Assembly: GCF_036108815.1 (NCBI RefSeq)
Contig: NZ_CP107985.1
Location: 6,259,501 to 6,323,500, forward strand
DNA length: 64,000 nucleotides
Reading direction: 5' to 3'
DNA from: Streptomyces sp. NBC_00353
GTDB taxonomy: Bacteria > Actinomycetota > Actinomycetes > Streptomycetales > Streptomycetaceae
Shown here piece after piece: positions 17,770-25,513 of the stretch. Numbering within the stretch: the first letter of the stretch is position 1; every line of letters begins with the position of its first letter. The translations under genes and the position numbers were made by a program. The notes beneath the pieces are model-generated. The model had not been told where the DNA came from. It was given only the letters and a program-made list of their open reading frames with translations, and made no database searches.

Positions 17770-17871
17770 GGCACCGGCTCGATCCAAGCCCCCGGGCCCA
17801 ACCTTCGTCGCTACGAGCGACCACTTGCCGCGAGGCGAGCATGGCGGGTCGGTGCCGCTCAAGTGAAAAAG
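17770..17871 (+). promoter_or_regulatory. Candidate cis-regulatory RNA (aptamer-like) in the malic-enzyme leader
   Basis: The sequence allows a compact fold. P1 is GGCACCG (17770-17776) with CGGTGCC (17850-17856). A hairpin GTCGCT-ACG-AGCGAC lies at 17807-17821. A second stem CCGC/GCGG lies at 17828-17847. CACTTG (17822-17827) can pair with CAAGTG (17860-17865) across P1 as a pseudoknot. CGGGTC (17845-17850) is complementary to GACCCG (17875-17880) in the terminator that follows, giving a natural antiterminator. This is the layout of a transcription-terminating riboswitch or attenuator. I could not assign it to a known class. Confidence 0.6.
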
Positions 17872-17912
17872 ACAGACCCGTGTCACCTTCCGGTGGCGCG
17901 GGTCTGTTTTTG
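17872..17912 (+). terminator. Intrinsic terminator inside the malic-enzyme leader
   Basis: 16-bp stem (17872-17887 with 17892-17907, two G-T wobbles, no mismatch), loop TTCC, followed by TTTTTGTT. It is one of the few hairpins in this window with a real T run. It lies about 200 bases before the start of the malic enzyme and about 165 bases after the upstream gene, so it appears to gate the downstream gene rather than end the upstream one. Confidence 0.9.
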
Positions 17913-18112
17913 TTGGTGGCCCGGTCCGGCAGCCGCGTCCGGGGCTGCCGGGGTTCCACGAAGAGATGGAATCTCGTATGGTGGAAAACTCTTTCCGAAG
18001 AGTGGCAGTCATTACCGGCTACCAGCCAGTAGGTGCGAACATCGGGAAGCGCGTCCGAGGCGAGGGCCCCGGCCACGCAGCAATGAAGCTAGGGAAAGCG
18101 AAGGACTCGGCC

Positions 18113-19549
18113 ATGGCAACGGCGCCCAGCGTCTCGTACTCGATGACGGTCAGGCTGGAGGTGCCCGCGAGCGGTACCGCGGTCTCCCAGCTCACCACGG
18201 CCGTGGAGTCCTCCGGCGGGTCGGTCACCGGCCTCGATGTGACCGCTTCCGGTCACGAGAAGCTGCGGATCGACGTCACCATCGCGGCCTCGTCCACCGC
18301 GCACGCGGACGAGATCGTCGAAGGTCTGCGCGACATCGAAGGTGTCGTGCTGGGCAAGGTCTCCGACCGTACGTTCCTGATGCACCTCGGCGGCAAGATC
18401 GAGATGGCGTCCAAGCACCCCATCCGCAACCGTGACGACCTCTCGATGATCTACACCCCGGGTGTGGCGCGGGTCTGCATGGCGATTGCCGAGAACCCCG
18501 AGGACGCCCGCCGCCTCACCATCAAGCGCAACTCCGTCGCAGTTGTGACGGACGGCTCCGCCGTACTGGGCCTCGGCAACATCGGCCCGATGGCCGCCCT
18601 GCCGGTGATGGAGGGCAAGGCGGCCCTCTTCAAGCGGTTCGCCGGCATCGACGCCTGGCCGATCTGCCTGGACACCCAGGACACCGACGCGATCGTCGAA
18701 ATCGTCAAGGCGATCGCCCCCGGCTTCGCGGGCATCAACCTGGAGGACATCTCCGCGCCCCGCTGCTTCGAGATCGAGGCACGGCTGCGCGAGGCCCTCG
18801 ACATCCCCGTCTTCCACGACGACCAGCACGGCACCGCGATCGTCGTGCTGGCCGCCCTGACCAACGCACTGCGCGTGGTGGGCAAGGGAATTGGGGACGT
18901 GCGCGTCGTCATGTCCGGCGCCGGAGCGGCCGGTACGGCCATCCTGAAGCTGCTCATCGCCGCCGGTGTCAAGCACGCCGTCGTCGCCGACATCCACGGT
19001 GTGGTGCACGCGGGCCGCGAGGACCTGGTCTCCGCCGACCCCGACTCGCCGCTGCGCTGGATCGCCGACAACACCAACCCGGAATCGATGACCGGCACGC
19101 TCAAGGAGGCCGTCGTCGGCGCCGACGTCTTCATCGGCGTCTCCGCTCCGAACGTGCTGGACGGCAATGACGTCGCGGCGATGGCGGACGGCGCGATCGT
19201 GTTCGCGCTCGCGAACCCGGACCCCGAGGTGGACCCGGCAATCGCCCGCCAGACCGCGGCAGTTGTCGCCACCGGGCGCTCCGACTTCCCGAACCAGATC
19301 AACAATGTGCTGGTCTTCCCGGGTGTCTTCCGCGGCCTGCTGGACGCTCAGTCCCGCACGGTCAACACGGAGATGATGCTCGCCGCGGCCGGCGCCCTCG
19401 CCGAGACGGTTGCCGAGGACGAGCTGAACCGGAACTACATCATCCCGTCGGTCTTCAACGACAAGGTCGCGGGCGCGGTCGCCGGGGCCGTCCGCACGGC
19501 CGCGAAGGCCGCTGGAGGCGCTGTGACGGGCGCGGCGAACTCCATCTGA
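18113..19549 (+). CDS. Malic enzyme with N-terminal ACT-like domain (probably NAD-dependent)
   Basis: 478 residues. Oxidative decarboxylation of malate to pyruvate. Residues ~5-85 look like an ACT-type regulatory domain (MTVRLEVPASGTAVSQL, SGHEKLRIDVTI). The catalytic part begins near 105 with IYTPGVARVCMAI; next come AVVTDGSAVLGLGNIGP and NLEDISAPRCFEIE with the HDDQHGTAIV metal/substrate loop, then a Rossmann domain (VVMSGAGAAGTAILKLL). The frame is open to 17966, but homology starts at ATG 18113 (GAAGG upstream). From memory this matches S. coelicolor SCO2951, reported as the NAD-linked enzyme. Expression is probably controlled by the structured leader upstream. Confidence 0.9.
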   Translation: MATAPSVSYSMTVRLEVPASGTAVSQLTTAVESSGGSVTGLDVTASGHEKLRIDVTIAASSTAHADEIVEGLRDIEGVVLGKVSDRTFLMHLGGKIEMASKHPIRNRDDLSMIYTPGVARVCMAIAENPEDARRLTIKRNSVAVVTDGSAVLGLGNIGPMAALPVMEGKAALFKRFAGIDAWPICLDTQDTDAIVEIVKAIAPGFAGINLEDISAPRCFEIEARLREALDIPVFHDDQHGTAIVVLAALTNALRVVGKGIGDVRVVMSGAGAAGTAILKLLIAAGVKHAVVADIHGVVHAGREDLVSADPDSPLRWIADNTNPESMTGTLKEAVVGADVFIGVSAPNVLDGNDVAAMADGAIVFALANPDPEVDPAIARQTAAVVATGRSDFPNQINNVLVFPGVFRGLLDAQSRTVNTEMMLAAAGALAETVAEDELNRNYIIPSVFNDKVAGAVAGAVRTAAKAAGGAVTGAANSI

Positions 19550-19970
19550 ACCCAGCACTTCCCTTACCCGCCACGGCCCCTGTCGGGGGCTGTCCGGGGC
19601 TGTGGCGCCCCGCACGTTGGCCTGCCCCACGGCGCGTCGCGGGTCGCGGGGCCCCAAACGCCCCTTTAGGGTGGGCGGGCAGCGAGCCCCGCAGGACCCC
19701 GCACCCGCTGTGGACCCGCCGCGGGGCGCTCCAGCATCTGCTGAGGGCCGCTTCGGGGAGTCGATGGAACGTCACCACGACGAGGCAGTGGCGGCTTTCG
19801 TGTGACTCCGGAGGGTGCCGGATTGGCTTTCCCGCCGCAGGTGGGGGCAGGATGCGTATTCGGGCGCGAGGGTCTGACGTCAGACCCGGGTCCGGGGACT
19901 GTCCGAGGGCCCTGGCAGCATCGGCTTCGATCTCACGCCTCACAGGCAAGAAGAACACGGGAGTAACAAC
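19550..19970. other. Intergenic region between malic enzyme and HU
   Basis: About 420 bases with no convincing gene. It starts with a weak hairpin (CCACGGCCCC near 19571 with GGGGCTGTGG ending at 19605) that may end the malic-enzyme transcript. Nearer the HU gene is an 18-bp perfect palindrome (listed separately). The HU ribosome-binding site GGGAG lies just before 19971. Confidence 0.5.
19870..19887. promoter_or_regulatory. Perfect 18-bp palindrome upstream of HU
   Basis: GGGTCTGACGTCAGACCC, fully self-complementary, centred 92 bases before the HU start codon. It is a good candidate operator. A TGACGTCA core is also a general transcription-factor site type. No regulator can be named. Confidence 0.5.
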
Positions 19971-20252
19971 ATGAACCGCAGTGAGCTGGTGGCCGCCCTG
20001 GCCGACCGCGCCGAGGTGACCCGCAAGGACGCCGACGCCGTGCTGGCCGCGCTCGCCGAGACCGTCGGTGAGATCGTCGCCAAGGGCGACGAGAAGGTCA
20101 CCATCCCCGGCTTCCTGACCTTCGAGCGCACCCACCGTGCCGCTCGCACCGCTCGTAACCCGCAGACCGGCGACCCGATCAACATCCCGGCCGGCTACAG
20201 CGTGAAGGTCTCCGCGGGCTCGAAGCTCAAGGAAGCCGCCAAGGGCAAGTAA
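19971..20252 (+). CDS. hupA: HU-family nucleoid protein
   Basis: 93 residues, a standard single-domain HU (no lysine-rich tail, unlike the sporulation paralogue HupS). MNRSELVAALADRAEVTRKDADAVL is the dimerisation helix pair; GFLTFERTHRAARTARNPQTGDPINIPA is the DNA-binding beta arm with the intercalating Pro-containing RNPQTG motif. Binds and bends DNA as a dimer across the nucleoid. The gene is monocistronic, with a long upstream region and a strong terminator. Confidence 0.95.
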   Translation: MNRSELVAALADRAEVTRKDADAVLAALAETVGEIVAKGDEKVTIPGFLTFERTHRAARTARNPQTGDPINIPAGYSVKVSAGSKLKEAAKGK

Positions 20253-20270
20253 GCCCCGTAGGCACGACGG

Positions 20271-20303
20271 AGGGCGGTCACCCCGACCAAGGGTGGCCGC
20301 CCT
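20271..20303 (+). terminator. Terminator of the HU gene
   Basis: 13-bp stem (20271-20283 with 20291-20303) with one G-T pair and a 7-base loop, 18 bases past the stop. Confidence 0.8.
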
Positions 20304-20329
20304 TCGGCGTACGGACCGCAGAATCCGCC

Positions 20330-20395
20330 CCAAGGCCGCTCCAAGGCCGCTCCAAGGCCGCTGGAGGGCCGCTGTGAGGCCGCTGCAGGGCCGTG
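20330..20395. repeat. Six tandem 11-bp units
   Basis: Three identical copies of CCAAGGCCGCT followed by GGAGGGCCGCT, GTGAGGCCGCT and GCAGGGCCGTG, all in 11-base register, between the convergent HU and murA genes. The 11-bp period is close to one helical turn. Confidence 0.85.
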
Positions 20396-20510
20396 GCGAG
20401 GTTCTGGCGGCGAAGAGCCGTGTGCGGACGCCTCGCCGGCGAACGAGAAGCGGGGGCCCGGGGCAGTGCCCCGAACCCCCGCGTCGGTCCTGACCGTCGG
20501 GCGCCCGCCC

Positions 20511-21851
20511 TCAGACCAGTGACCCGCCCGGCAGCTCCACCTTCGCGCCCAGCTTCTCCAGCTTGTCCATGAAGTTCTCGTAGCCACGGTTGATCAGGTC
20601 GATGCCGTGCACCCGGGACGTGCCCTGCGCCGCCAGTGCGGCGATCAGGTACGAGAACCCGCCGCGCAGGTCCGGGATGACCAGATCCGCGCCCTGCAGC
20701 TTCGTCGGGCCGGACACGACCGCCGAGTGCAGGAAGTTCCGCTGGCCGAAGCGGCAGTCGGAGCCGCCCAGGCACTCGCGGTAGAGCTGGATGTGCGCCC
20801 CCATCTGGTTCAGCGCGGACGTGAAGCCGAGCCGGGACTCGTACACCGTCTCGTGGACGATGGACAGGCCCGCGGCCTGCGTCAGCGCCACCACCAGCGG
20901 CTGCTGCCAGTCGGTCTGGAAGCCGGGGTGCACGTCCGTCTCCAGGGCGATGGCGTTCAGCGCGCCGCCCGGGTGCCAGAAGCGGATGCCCTCGTCGTCG
21001 ATCTCGAAGGCGCCGCCGACCCGGCGGAACGTGTTCAGGAACGTCATCATCGAGCGCTGCTGTGCGCCGCGCACGTAGATGTTGCCCTCGGTCGCCAGCG
21101 CCGCGGACGCCCAGGAGGCCGCCTCCAGGCGGTCCGGGATCGCCCGGTGCGTGTAACCGTCGAGCCGGTCGACACCGGTGATCCGGATCGTCCGGTCGGT
21201 GTCCATCGAGATGATCGCGCCCATCTTCTGCAGCACGCAGATGAGGTCCTCGATCTCCGGCTCCACGGCCGCGTTGGACAGCTCGGTGACACCCTCGGCG
21301 AGCACGGCCGTCAGCAGCACCTGCTCGGTGGAGCCCACCGACGGGTACGGCAGCCGGATCTTCGTACCGCGCAGCCGCTGAGGGGCCTCCAGGTACTGGC
21401 CGTCCGCCCGCTTCTCGATGGTCGCGCCGAACTGCCGCAGCACGTCGAAGTGGAAGTCGATCGGCCGTCCGCCGATGTCACAGCCGCCGAGTCCCGGAAT
21501 GAACGCGTGGCCCAGCCGGTGCAGCAGCGGGCCGCAGAAGAGGATCGGGATGCGCGACGAGCCCGCGTGGGCGTCGATGTCGGCGACGTTCGCGCTCTCG
21601 ACATGGGTGGGGTCCAGGATGAGCTCGCCAGGCTCGTCACCGGGGCGGACCGTCACACCGTGCAGCTGCAGCAGACCCCGCACGACCCGCACATCGCGGA
21701 TGTCGGGCACATTGCGCAGCCGGCTGGGCCCGCTGCCGAGCAGCGCGGCGACCATCGCCTTCGGCACCAGGTTCTTGGCGCCTCGGACGCGGATCTCGCC
21801 CTCCAGCGGGGTTCCGCCGTGGACAAGCAGGACATCGTCTGTGCCGGTCAT
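20511..21851 (-). CDS. murA: UDP-N-acetylglucosamine 1-carboxyvinyltransferase
   Basis: First committed step of peptidoglycan synthesis: adds enolpyruvate from PEP to UDP-GlcNAc. 446 residues with the EPSP-synthase-like fold. Seen: GGTPLEGEIRVRGAKN (Lys26 of the active site), GGCDIGGRP with the PEP-binding Cys124 (the fosfomycin target; mycobacteria have Asp here, so this enzyme should be fosfomycin-sensitive), and the C-terminal DLRGGFSYLIAALAA loop. The N-terminal wording (NLVPKAMVAALLG) differs from the usual NSALPLLAA, but the fold is complete. Convergent with HU. Confidence 0.93.
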   Translation of the reverse strand: MTGTDDVLLVHGGTPLEGEIRVRGAKNLVPKAMVAALLGSGPSRLRNVPDIRDVRVVRGLLQLHGVTVRPGDEPGELILDPTHVESANVADIDAHAGSSRIPILFCGPLLHRLGHAFIPGLGGCDIGGRPIDFHFDVLRQFGATIEKRADGQYLEAPQRLRGTKIRLPYPSVGSTEQVLLTAVLAEGVTELSNAAVEPEIEDLICVLQKMGAIISMDTDRTIRITGVDRLDGYTHRAIPDRLEAASWASAALATEGNIYVRGAQQRSMMTFLNTFRRVGGAFEIDDEGIRFWHPGGALNAIALETDVHPGFQTDWQQPLVVALTQAAGLSIVHETVYESRLGFTSALNQMGAHIQLYRECLGGSDCRFGQRNFLHSAVVSGPTKLQGADLVIPDLRGGFSYLIAALAAQGTSRVHGIDLINRGYENFMDKLEKLGAKVELPGGSLV

Positions 21852-22128
21852 GAATCTCGCGTTCCGGAGTGGTCGGGCAGGGGGCCAACCGAAAGGGTAA
21901 TGGGCAGGTACCCCCCTTCCATAAGGCTACGGGCGGTGTACGAACGTCATGAATCCGCCACAACACGCTCTGCTCGCCGAGCCTTGCGGAGGGTTACCGT
22001 CCGCAAGTGCCTCACGGACCGTGCGCTCTTCGTGCACCCGTGCGCCCTGAGCTGCGCTCGGGCCCCCTTCGGCACCCGGCGCACCACTTGGTCCCCACGG
22101 AGGGCGAAGATGCGGGATCATTTCTGCC

Positions 22129-22689
22129 ATGACCGAGGTGTCCTCGCTCACAGGGCGACTGCTCGTGGCCACACCCGCCCTGTCGGACCCGAATTTCGAC
22201 CGCGCGGTGGTGCTGCTCCTCGACCACGACGAGGAGGGCTCGCTCGGCGTGGTCCTGAACCGCCCGACCCCGGTCGGTGTCGGTGACATCCTCGTGTCCT
22301 GGGCCGACCTGACCGCTGAGCCGGACGTCGTCTTCCAGGGCGGCCCCGTCTCGCTCGACTCGGCGCTCGGCGTCGCGGTGATCCCCGGCGACGAGGGACC
22401 GCTCGGCTGGCGACGGGTGTACGGGGCGATCGGCCTGGTGGACCTGGAAGCGCCGCCGGAGCTGCTGGCCGCGGCGCTCGGCTCGCTGCGGATCTTCGCC
22501 GGGTACGCGGGCTGGGGACCCGGACAGCTGGAGACGGAGCTGACCGAGGGGGCCTGGTACGTGGTGGAGTCGGAGCCGGGAGACGTCTCCTCGCCGCGTC
22601 CGGAACAGCTGTGGCGGGCGGTCCTGCGCCGTCAGCGCAGCGAGCTCGCCATGATCGCCACCTATCCGGACGACCCTTCGCTCAACTGA
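22129..22689 (+). CDS. YqgE/AlgH family protein (DUF179)
   Basis: 186 residues, full length for the family. N-terminal SSLTGRLLVATPALSDPNFDRAVVLLLDHDEEGSLGVVLNRPT is the family signature, and GYAGWGPGQLETEL in the second half is the other conserved block. The fold is known but the biochemical function is not. It lies next to a small DUF3039 gene that seems to have its own leaderless promoter, and is divergent from murA. Confidence 0.93.
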   Translation: MTEVSSLTGRLLVATPALSDPNFDRAVVLLLDHDEEGSLGVVLNRPTPVGVGDILVSWADLTAEPDVVFQGGPVSLDSALGVAVIPGDEGPLGWRRVYGAIGLVDLEAPPELLAAALGSLRIFAGYAGWGPGQLETELTEGAWYVVESEPGDVSSPRPEQLWRAVLRRQRSELAMIATYPDDPSLN

Positions 22690-22705
22690 AGCCCGGGCCT
22701 TTCAG

Positions 22706-22711
22706 TACCCT
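22706..22711 (+). promoter_or_regulatory. Predicted -10 element of the DUF3039 gene (leaderless)
   Basis: TACCCT followed by 7 bases and the ATG at 22719, only 16 bases after the yqgE stop. Suggests a separate leaderless transcript. Confidence 0.4.
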
Positions 22712-22718
22712 GGCTGTT

Positions 22719-23012
22719 ATGAGCACTCTTGAGCCCGAGCGCGGGGCAGGTACGGGGACCCTCGTAGAGCCGACGCCGCAGGTGTCGAGCGGCGACGGCG
22801 ACCACGAGCGCTACGCCCATTACGTCCAGAAGGACAAGATCATGGCGAGCGCCCTGGAGGGCACCCCCGTGGTCGCACTGTGCGGGAAGGTCTGGGTACC
22901 GGGGCGCGACCCCAAGAAGTATCCGGTCTGTCCCATGTGCAAGGAGATCTACGAGTCCATGGGCGCCGGTGGCGACAAGGACAAGGGCAAGGGCGGCAAG
23001 GACAAGAAGTAG
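22719..23012 (+). CDS. DUF3039 family small protein
   Basis: 97 residues. Acidic N-terminus, then the conserved HERYAHYVQKDKIMASALEGTPVVALCGKVWVPGRDPKKYPVCPMCKE block, with one upstream Cys and a CPMC pair that could bind zinc, and a Gly/Lys-rich tail (GDKDKGKGGKDKK). Conserved across actinobacteria next to yqgE; function unknown. A strong terminator follows. Confidence 0.9.
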   Translation: MSTLEPERGAGTGTLVEPTPQVSSGDGDHERYAHYVQKDKIMASALEGTPVVALCGKVWVPGRDPKKYPVCPMCKEIYESMGAGGDKDKGKGGKDKK

Positions 23013-23038
23013 TCCGTCCCCGACCGTTCGGGCCGAGG

Positions 23039-23080
23039 GGCCCCCGGGAGCGCGCTGACGCGTGCTCCCGGGGGCCTTTT
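23039..23080 (+). terminator. Terminator after the DUF3039 gene
   Basis: 13-bp G+C-rich outer stem (GGCCCCCGGGAGC near 23039 with its complement ending at 23076), a small inner stem GCG/CGC, then TTTT. Lies 27 bases after the stop. Confidence 0.88.
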
Positions 23081-23132
23081 CGTATGCCCTTTCGTAGGCC
23101 CTGGGTTGTTTGCCCGTGTCGCTCGGTCACAG

Positions 23133-23148
23133 ATTGGTTGAGACCACT
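23133..23148. promoter_or_regulatory. Candidate DasR-responsive element
   Basis: ATTGGTTGAGACCACT matches the DasR operator consensus ACTGGTCTAGACCACT at 13 of 16 positions (my count, consensus from memory). It lies 96 bases before a sugar-ABC/hexosaminidase operon, the kind of gene DasR represses until glucosamine-6-phosphate builds up. Confidence 0.6.
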
Positions 23149-23203
23149 TGTCGGCGTCCGTGACCCCTCCTACTCTCCTGCCAGTTGTGCAGAACGAAAC
23201 GCA

Positions 23204-23222
23204 CGTTGCATATGTTGCAACG
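23204..23222. promoter_or_regulatory. Inverted repeat upstream of the ABC transporter
   Basis: CGTTGCA-TATGT-TGCAACG, 7-bp perfect arms with a 5-base spacer, ending 21 bases before the start codon. A probable repressor operator between promoter and gene; the regulator is not in the operon. Confidence 0.5.
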
Positions 23223-23243
23223 CTCAATCCGTAGGGGTTCCGG

Positions 23244-24548
23244 ATGAAGCTTTCCGCCCGAATTGCCGCCCCGGTCGCGGCGCTTGTACTGGCCGGCCTG
23301 ACCGCCACCGCCTGCGCGCCGCAGACCTCCGACACCGGCGCCAAGGGGGACGAAAAGAGCGGGACGCTGCGCGTGTGGCTGTTCCAGGAGGTCGGCAACA
23401 AGCCCAAGGAGCAGGTCGTCGACGCGGCGGTGGCCGACTTCGAGAAGACCCACAAGGGTGCGAAGGCGGAGATCGAGTACATCCCCGTCGACACCCGCGC
23501 CCAGCGCATCAAGGCCGCCTTCAACGACCCCAAGAGCGCCCCGGACCTCATCGAGTACGGCAACACGGACACGGCCGGCTACGTCAAGGACGGCGGACTC
23601 GCCGATGTGAGCAAGGAGTTCGCGGCCTGGGACGAGGCCAAGGACACCGACCCGACCGCGAAGCAGTCGGTGACGGTCGGCGGCAAGGTGTACGGGGCGC
23701 CGCTCTTCGTCGGCGTACGCGCGCTGTACTACCGCACCGACATCTTCGAGGACCTGGGCATCGAACCCCCCAAGTCGCAGGCCGAACTGATCTCCACCGC
23801 CAAGAAGATCCACAAGAAGAAGCCGCAGCTGTACGGCCTCGCCGTCGGTGGCGCGTACACGTACGGCGCGATGCCGTTCATCTGGGCGAACGGCGGCGAA
23901 CTCGCCGACGAGAGCGGTGGTACGTACAAGGCGGCCATCAACAGCGACCGGGCCCGCAAGGGCATCGAGGCGTACACCTCGCTCTTCGGCGACAGCAACT
24001 GCCCGGCCGCCAAGTGCGCCGCGATGGGCGGCAACGCGACGGTCACCGCCTTCGCCTCCGGCAAGGCGGCCATGGCGATCGGCGGCGACTTCAGCCACGC
24101 CGCCGTCGAGGCGGGCTCGGTGAAGGGCAAGTGCGCGGTGGTTCCGCTGCCCGGCGCGTCCGAAGGATCGATCGCCCCCGCGTTCGCGGGCGGGAACAAC
24201 ATCGGTGTGCTGAAGAGCAGTTCGCACCGCACCCTCGCCGTGGACCTGATGAAGTCGCTGACCGGCAAGCAGACCCAGGAGAAGCTGTTCGACGCGATGG
24301 GCTTCCTGCCGACGTACACCGATGTGCGGGCCACGGTCGCGCGGAAGGAGCCGTTCGTCGAACCGTTCGTCAAGACGCTGGGCGCGGGCGCCAAGTTCGT
24401 CCCGGCCTCACCGGGCTGGGGCCAGATCGACTCCTCGCTGATCCTGCCGACGATGTTCCAGGAGATCGTCAGCGGCCGTAAGGACGTGGCACGGGCCTCG
24501 GACGACGCGGCGAAGAAGATGGACGCGGCGTTCGCCGACGCGGGCTGA
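23244..24548 (+). CDS. ABC transporter sugar-binding lipoprotein
   Basis: 434-residue family-1 extracellular solute-binding protein. Signal peptide with a lipobox ending LTATAC (Cys24 lipidated). Mature protein has the family pattern GTLRVWLFQEVG, PDLIEYGNTDTAGYV and the hinge region GFLPTYTDVR. Works with the two downstream permeases; the ATPase is probably the shared MsiK encoded elsewhere, since none is present here. The hexosaminidase at the end of the operon and the upstream DasR-like site point to N-acetylglucosamine, chitobiose or related amino sugars. Confidence 0.9.
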   Translation: MKLSARIAAPVAALVLAGLTATACAPQTSDTGAKGDEKSGTLRVWLFQEVGNKPKEQVVDAAVADFEKTHKGAKAEIEYIPVDTRAQRIKAAFNDPKSAPDLIEYGNTDTAGYVKDGGLADVSKEFAAWDEAKDTDPTAKQSVTVGGKVYGAPLFVGVRALYYRTDIFEDLGIEPPKSQAELISTAKKIHKKKPQLYGLAVGGAYTYGAMPFIWANGGELADESGGTYKAAINSDRARKGIEAYTSLFGDSNCPAAKCAAMGGNATVTAFASGKAAMAIGGDFSHAAVEAGSVKGKCAVVPLPGASEGSIAPAFAGGNNIGVLKSSSHRTLAVDLMKSLTGKQTQEKLFDAMGFLPTYTDVRATVARKEPFVEPFVKTLGAGAKFVPASPGWGQIDSSLILPTMFQEIVSGRKDVARASDDAAKKMDAAFADAG

Positions 24549-24550
24549 CG

Positions 24551-25513
24551 ATGACGGCGAACAGTACGGCGTACAAGGCTCCTGCGGCGGCCGGGACGGG
24601 CAGCACACCCCGGCGCCGCATTTCCCGGGGACCGGCACGCCGCCCCGGCTGGACCCCCTGGCTCTACCTGCTGCCCGCGCTCGTCCTGCTCGGCGGGCTC
24701 CTCCTCTACCCGATCTACCAGCTCGGTCTGATCTCGTTCCTGGAGTACACCCAGGCCCAGGTCAGCGGCGGTGAACCGACCACCTTCCAGGGGTTCGGGA
24801 ACTACGCGACGCTCTTCGGCGACAGCCAGTTCTGGCAGGTGCTCCTCGCGACCGTGGTCTTCGCCGCGGCCTGTGTGCTCGCCACCCTGCTGGTCGGCTG
24901 CGCGCTCGCCGTCCTGCTGACGCGCGTACGGGCCCTGCCCCGGCTCGCGCTGATGCTGGCGGCGCTCGGCGCCTGGGCGACGCCCGCGATCACCGGCTCC
25001 ACCGTCTGGATGTTCCTTTTCGACCCGGACTTCGGACCGGTCAACAGGGTGCTGGGGCTGGGCGACTTCTCCTGGACGTACGGGCGCTACAGCGCCTTCG
25101 CCCTGGTGCTCCTCGAAGTGCTCTGGTGTTCGTTCCCGTTCGTGATGGTGACGGTGTACGCGGGCATCCGGGCGATCCCCGCCGAGGTGCTGGAGGCGGC
25201 CGCGCTGGACGGCGCCTCGCAGTGGCGGATCTGGCGGTCGGTCATGGCGCCGATGCTGCGGCCGATCCTCGTCGTCGTCACCATCCAGTCGATCATCTGG
25301 GACTTCAAGGTCTTCACGCAGATCTATGTGATGACGGGCGGCGGCGGCATCGCGGGCCAGAACCTGGTGCTCAACGTGTACGCGTACCAGAAGGCGTTCG
25401 CGTCCTCGCAGTACAGCCTGGGCTCGGCGATCGGGGTCGTGATGCTGGTGATCCTGCTGGCCGTCACGCTGGTCTATCTGCGCCTGGTACGGCGCCAGGG
25501 GGAGGAACTGTGA
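24551..25513 (+). CDS. ABC transporter permease, sugar (MalF type)
   Basis: 320 residues with six membrane helices after a basic cytoplasmic N-terminus; WTPWLYLLPALVLLGGLLLYPIYQL starts helix 1. The inner-membrane EAA loop reads EVLEAAALDGASQWRIWRSVMAPMLRP, which contacts the ATPase. It starts 2 bases after the binding-protein stop and its stop overlaps the next start (GTGA). Confidence 0.92.
   Translation: MTANSTAYKAPAAAGTGSTPRRRISRGPARRPGWTPWLYLLPALVLLGGLLLYPIYQLGLISFLEYTQAQVSGGEPTTFQGFGNYATLFGDSQFWQVLLATVVFAAACVLATLLVGCALAVLLTRVRALPRLALMLAALGAWATPAITGSTVWMFLFDPDFGPVNRVLGLGDFSWTYGRYSAFALVLLEVLWCSFPFVMVTVYAGIRAIPAEVLEAAALDGASQWRIWRSVMAPMLRPILVVVTIQSIIWDFKVFTQIYVMTGGGGIAGQNLVLNVYAYQKAFASSQYSLGSAIGVVMLVILLAVTLVYLRLVRRQGEEL

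Noticed and set aside
17770..17871. Assignment of the malic-enzyme leader to the SAM-IV or ZTP riboswitch class
   Set aside because: A P1 stem and downstream pseudoknot are shared features, but the conserved core nucleotides I remember for those classes could not be matched.
17841..18032. Leader peptide starting at the ATG at 17841 in the malic-enzyme leader
   Set aside because: The frame has no ribosome-binding site, runs through the terminator stem without codon bias and has no run of regulatory codons.
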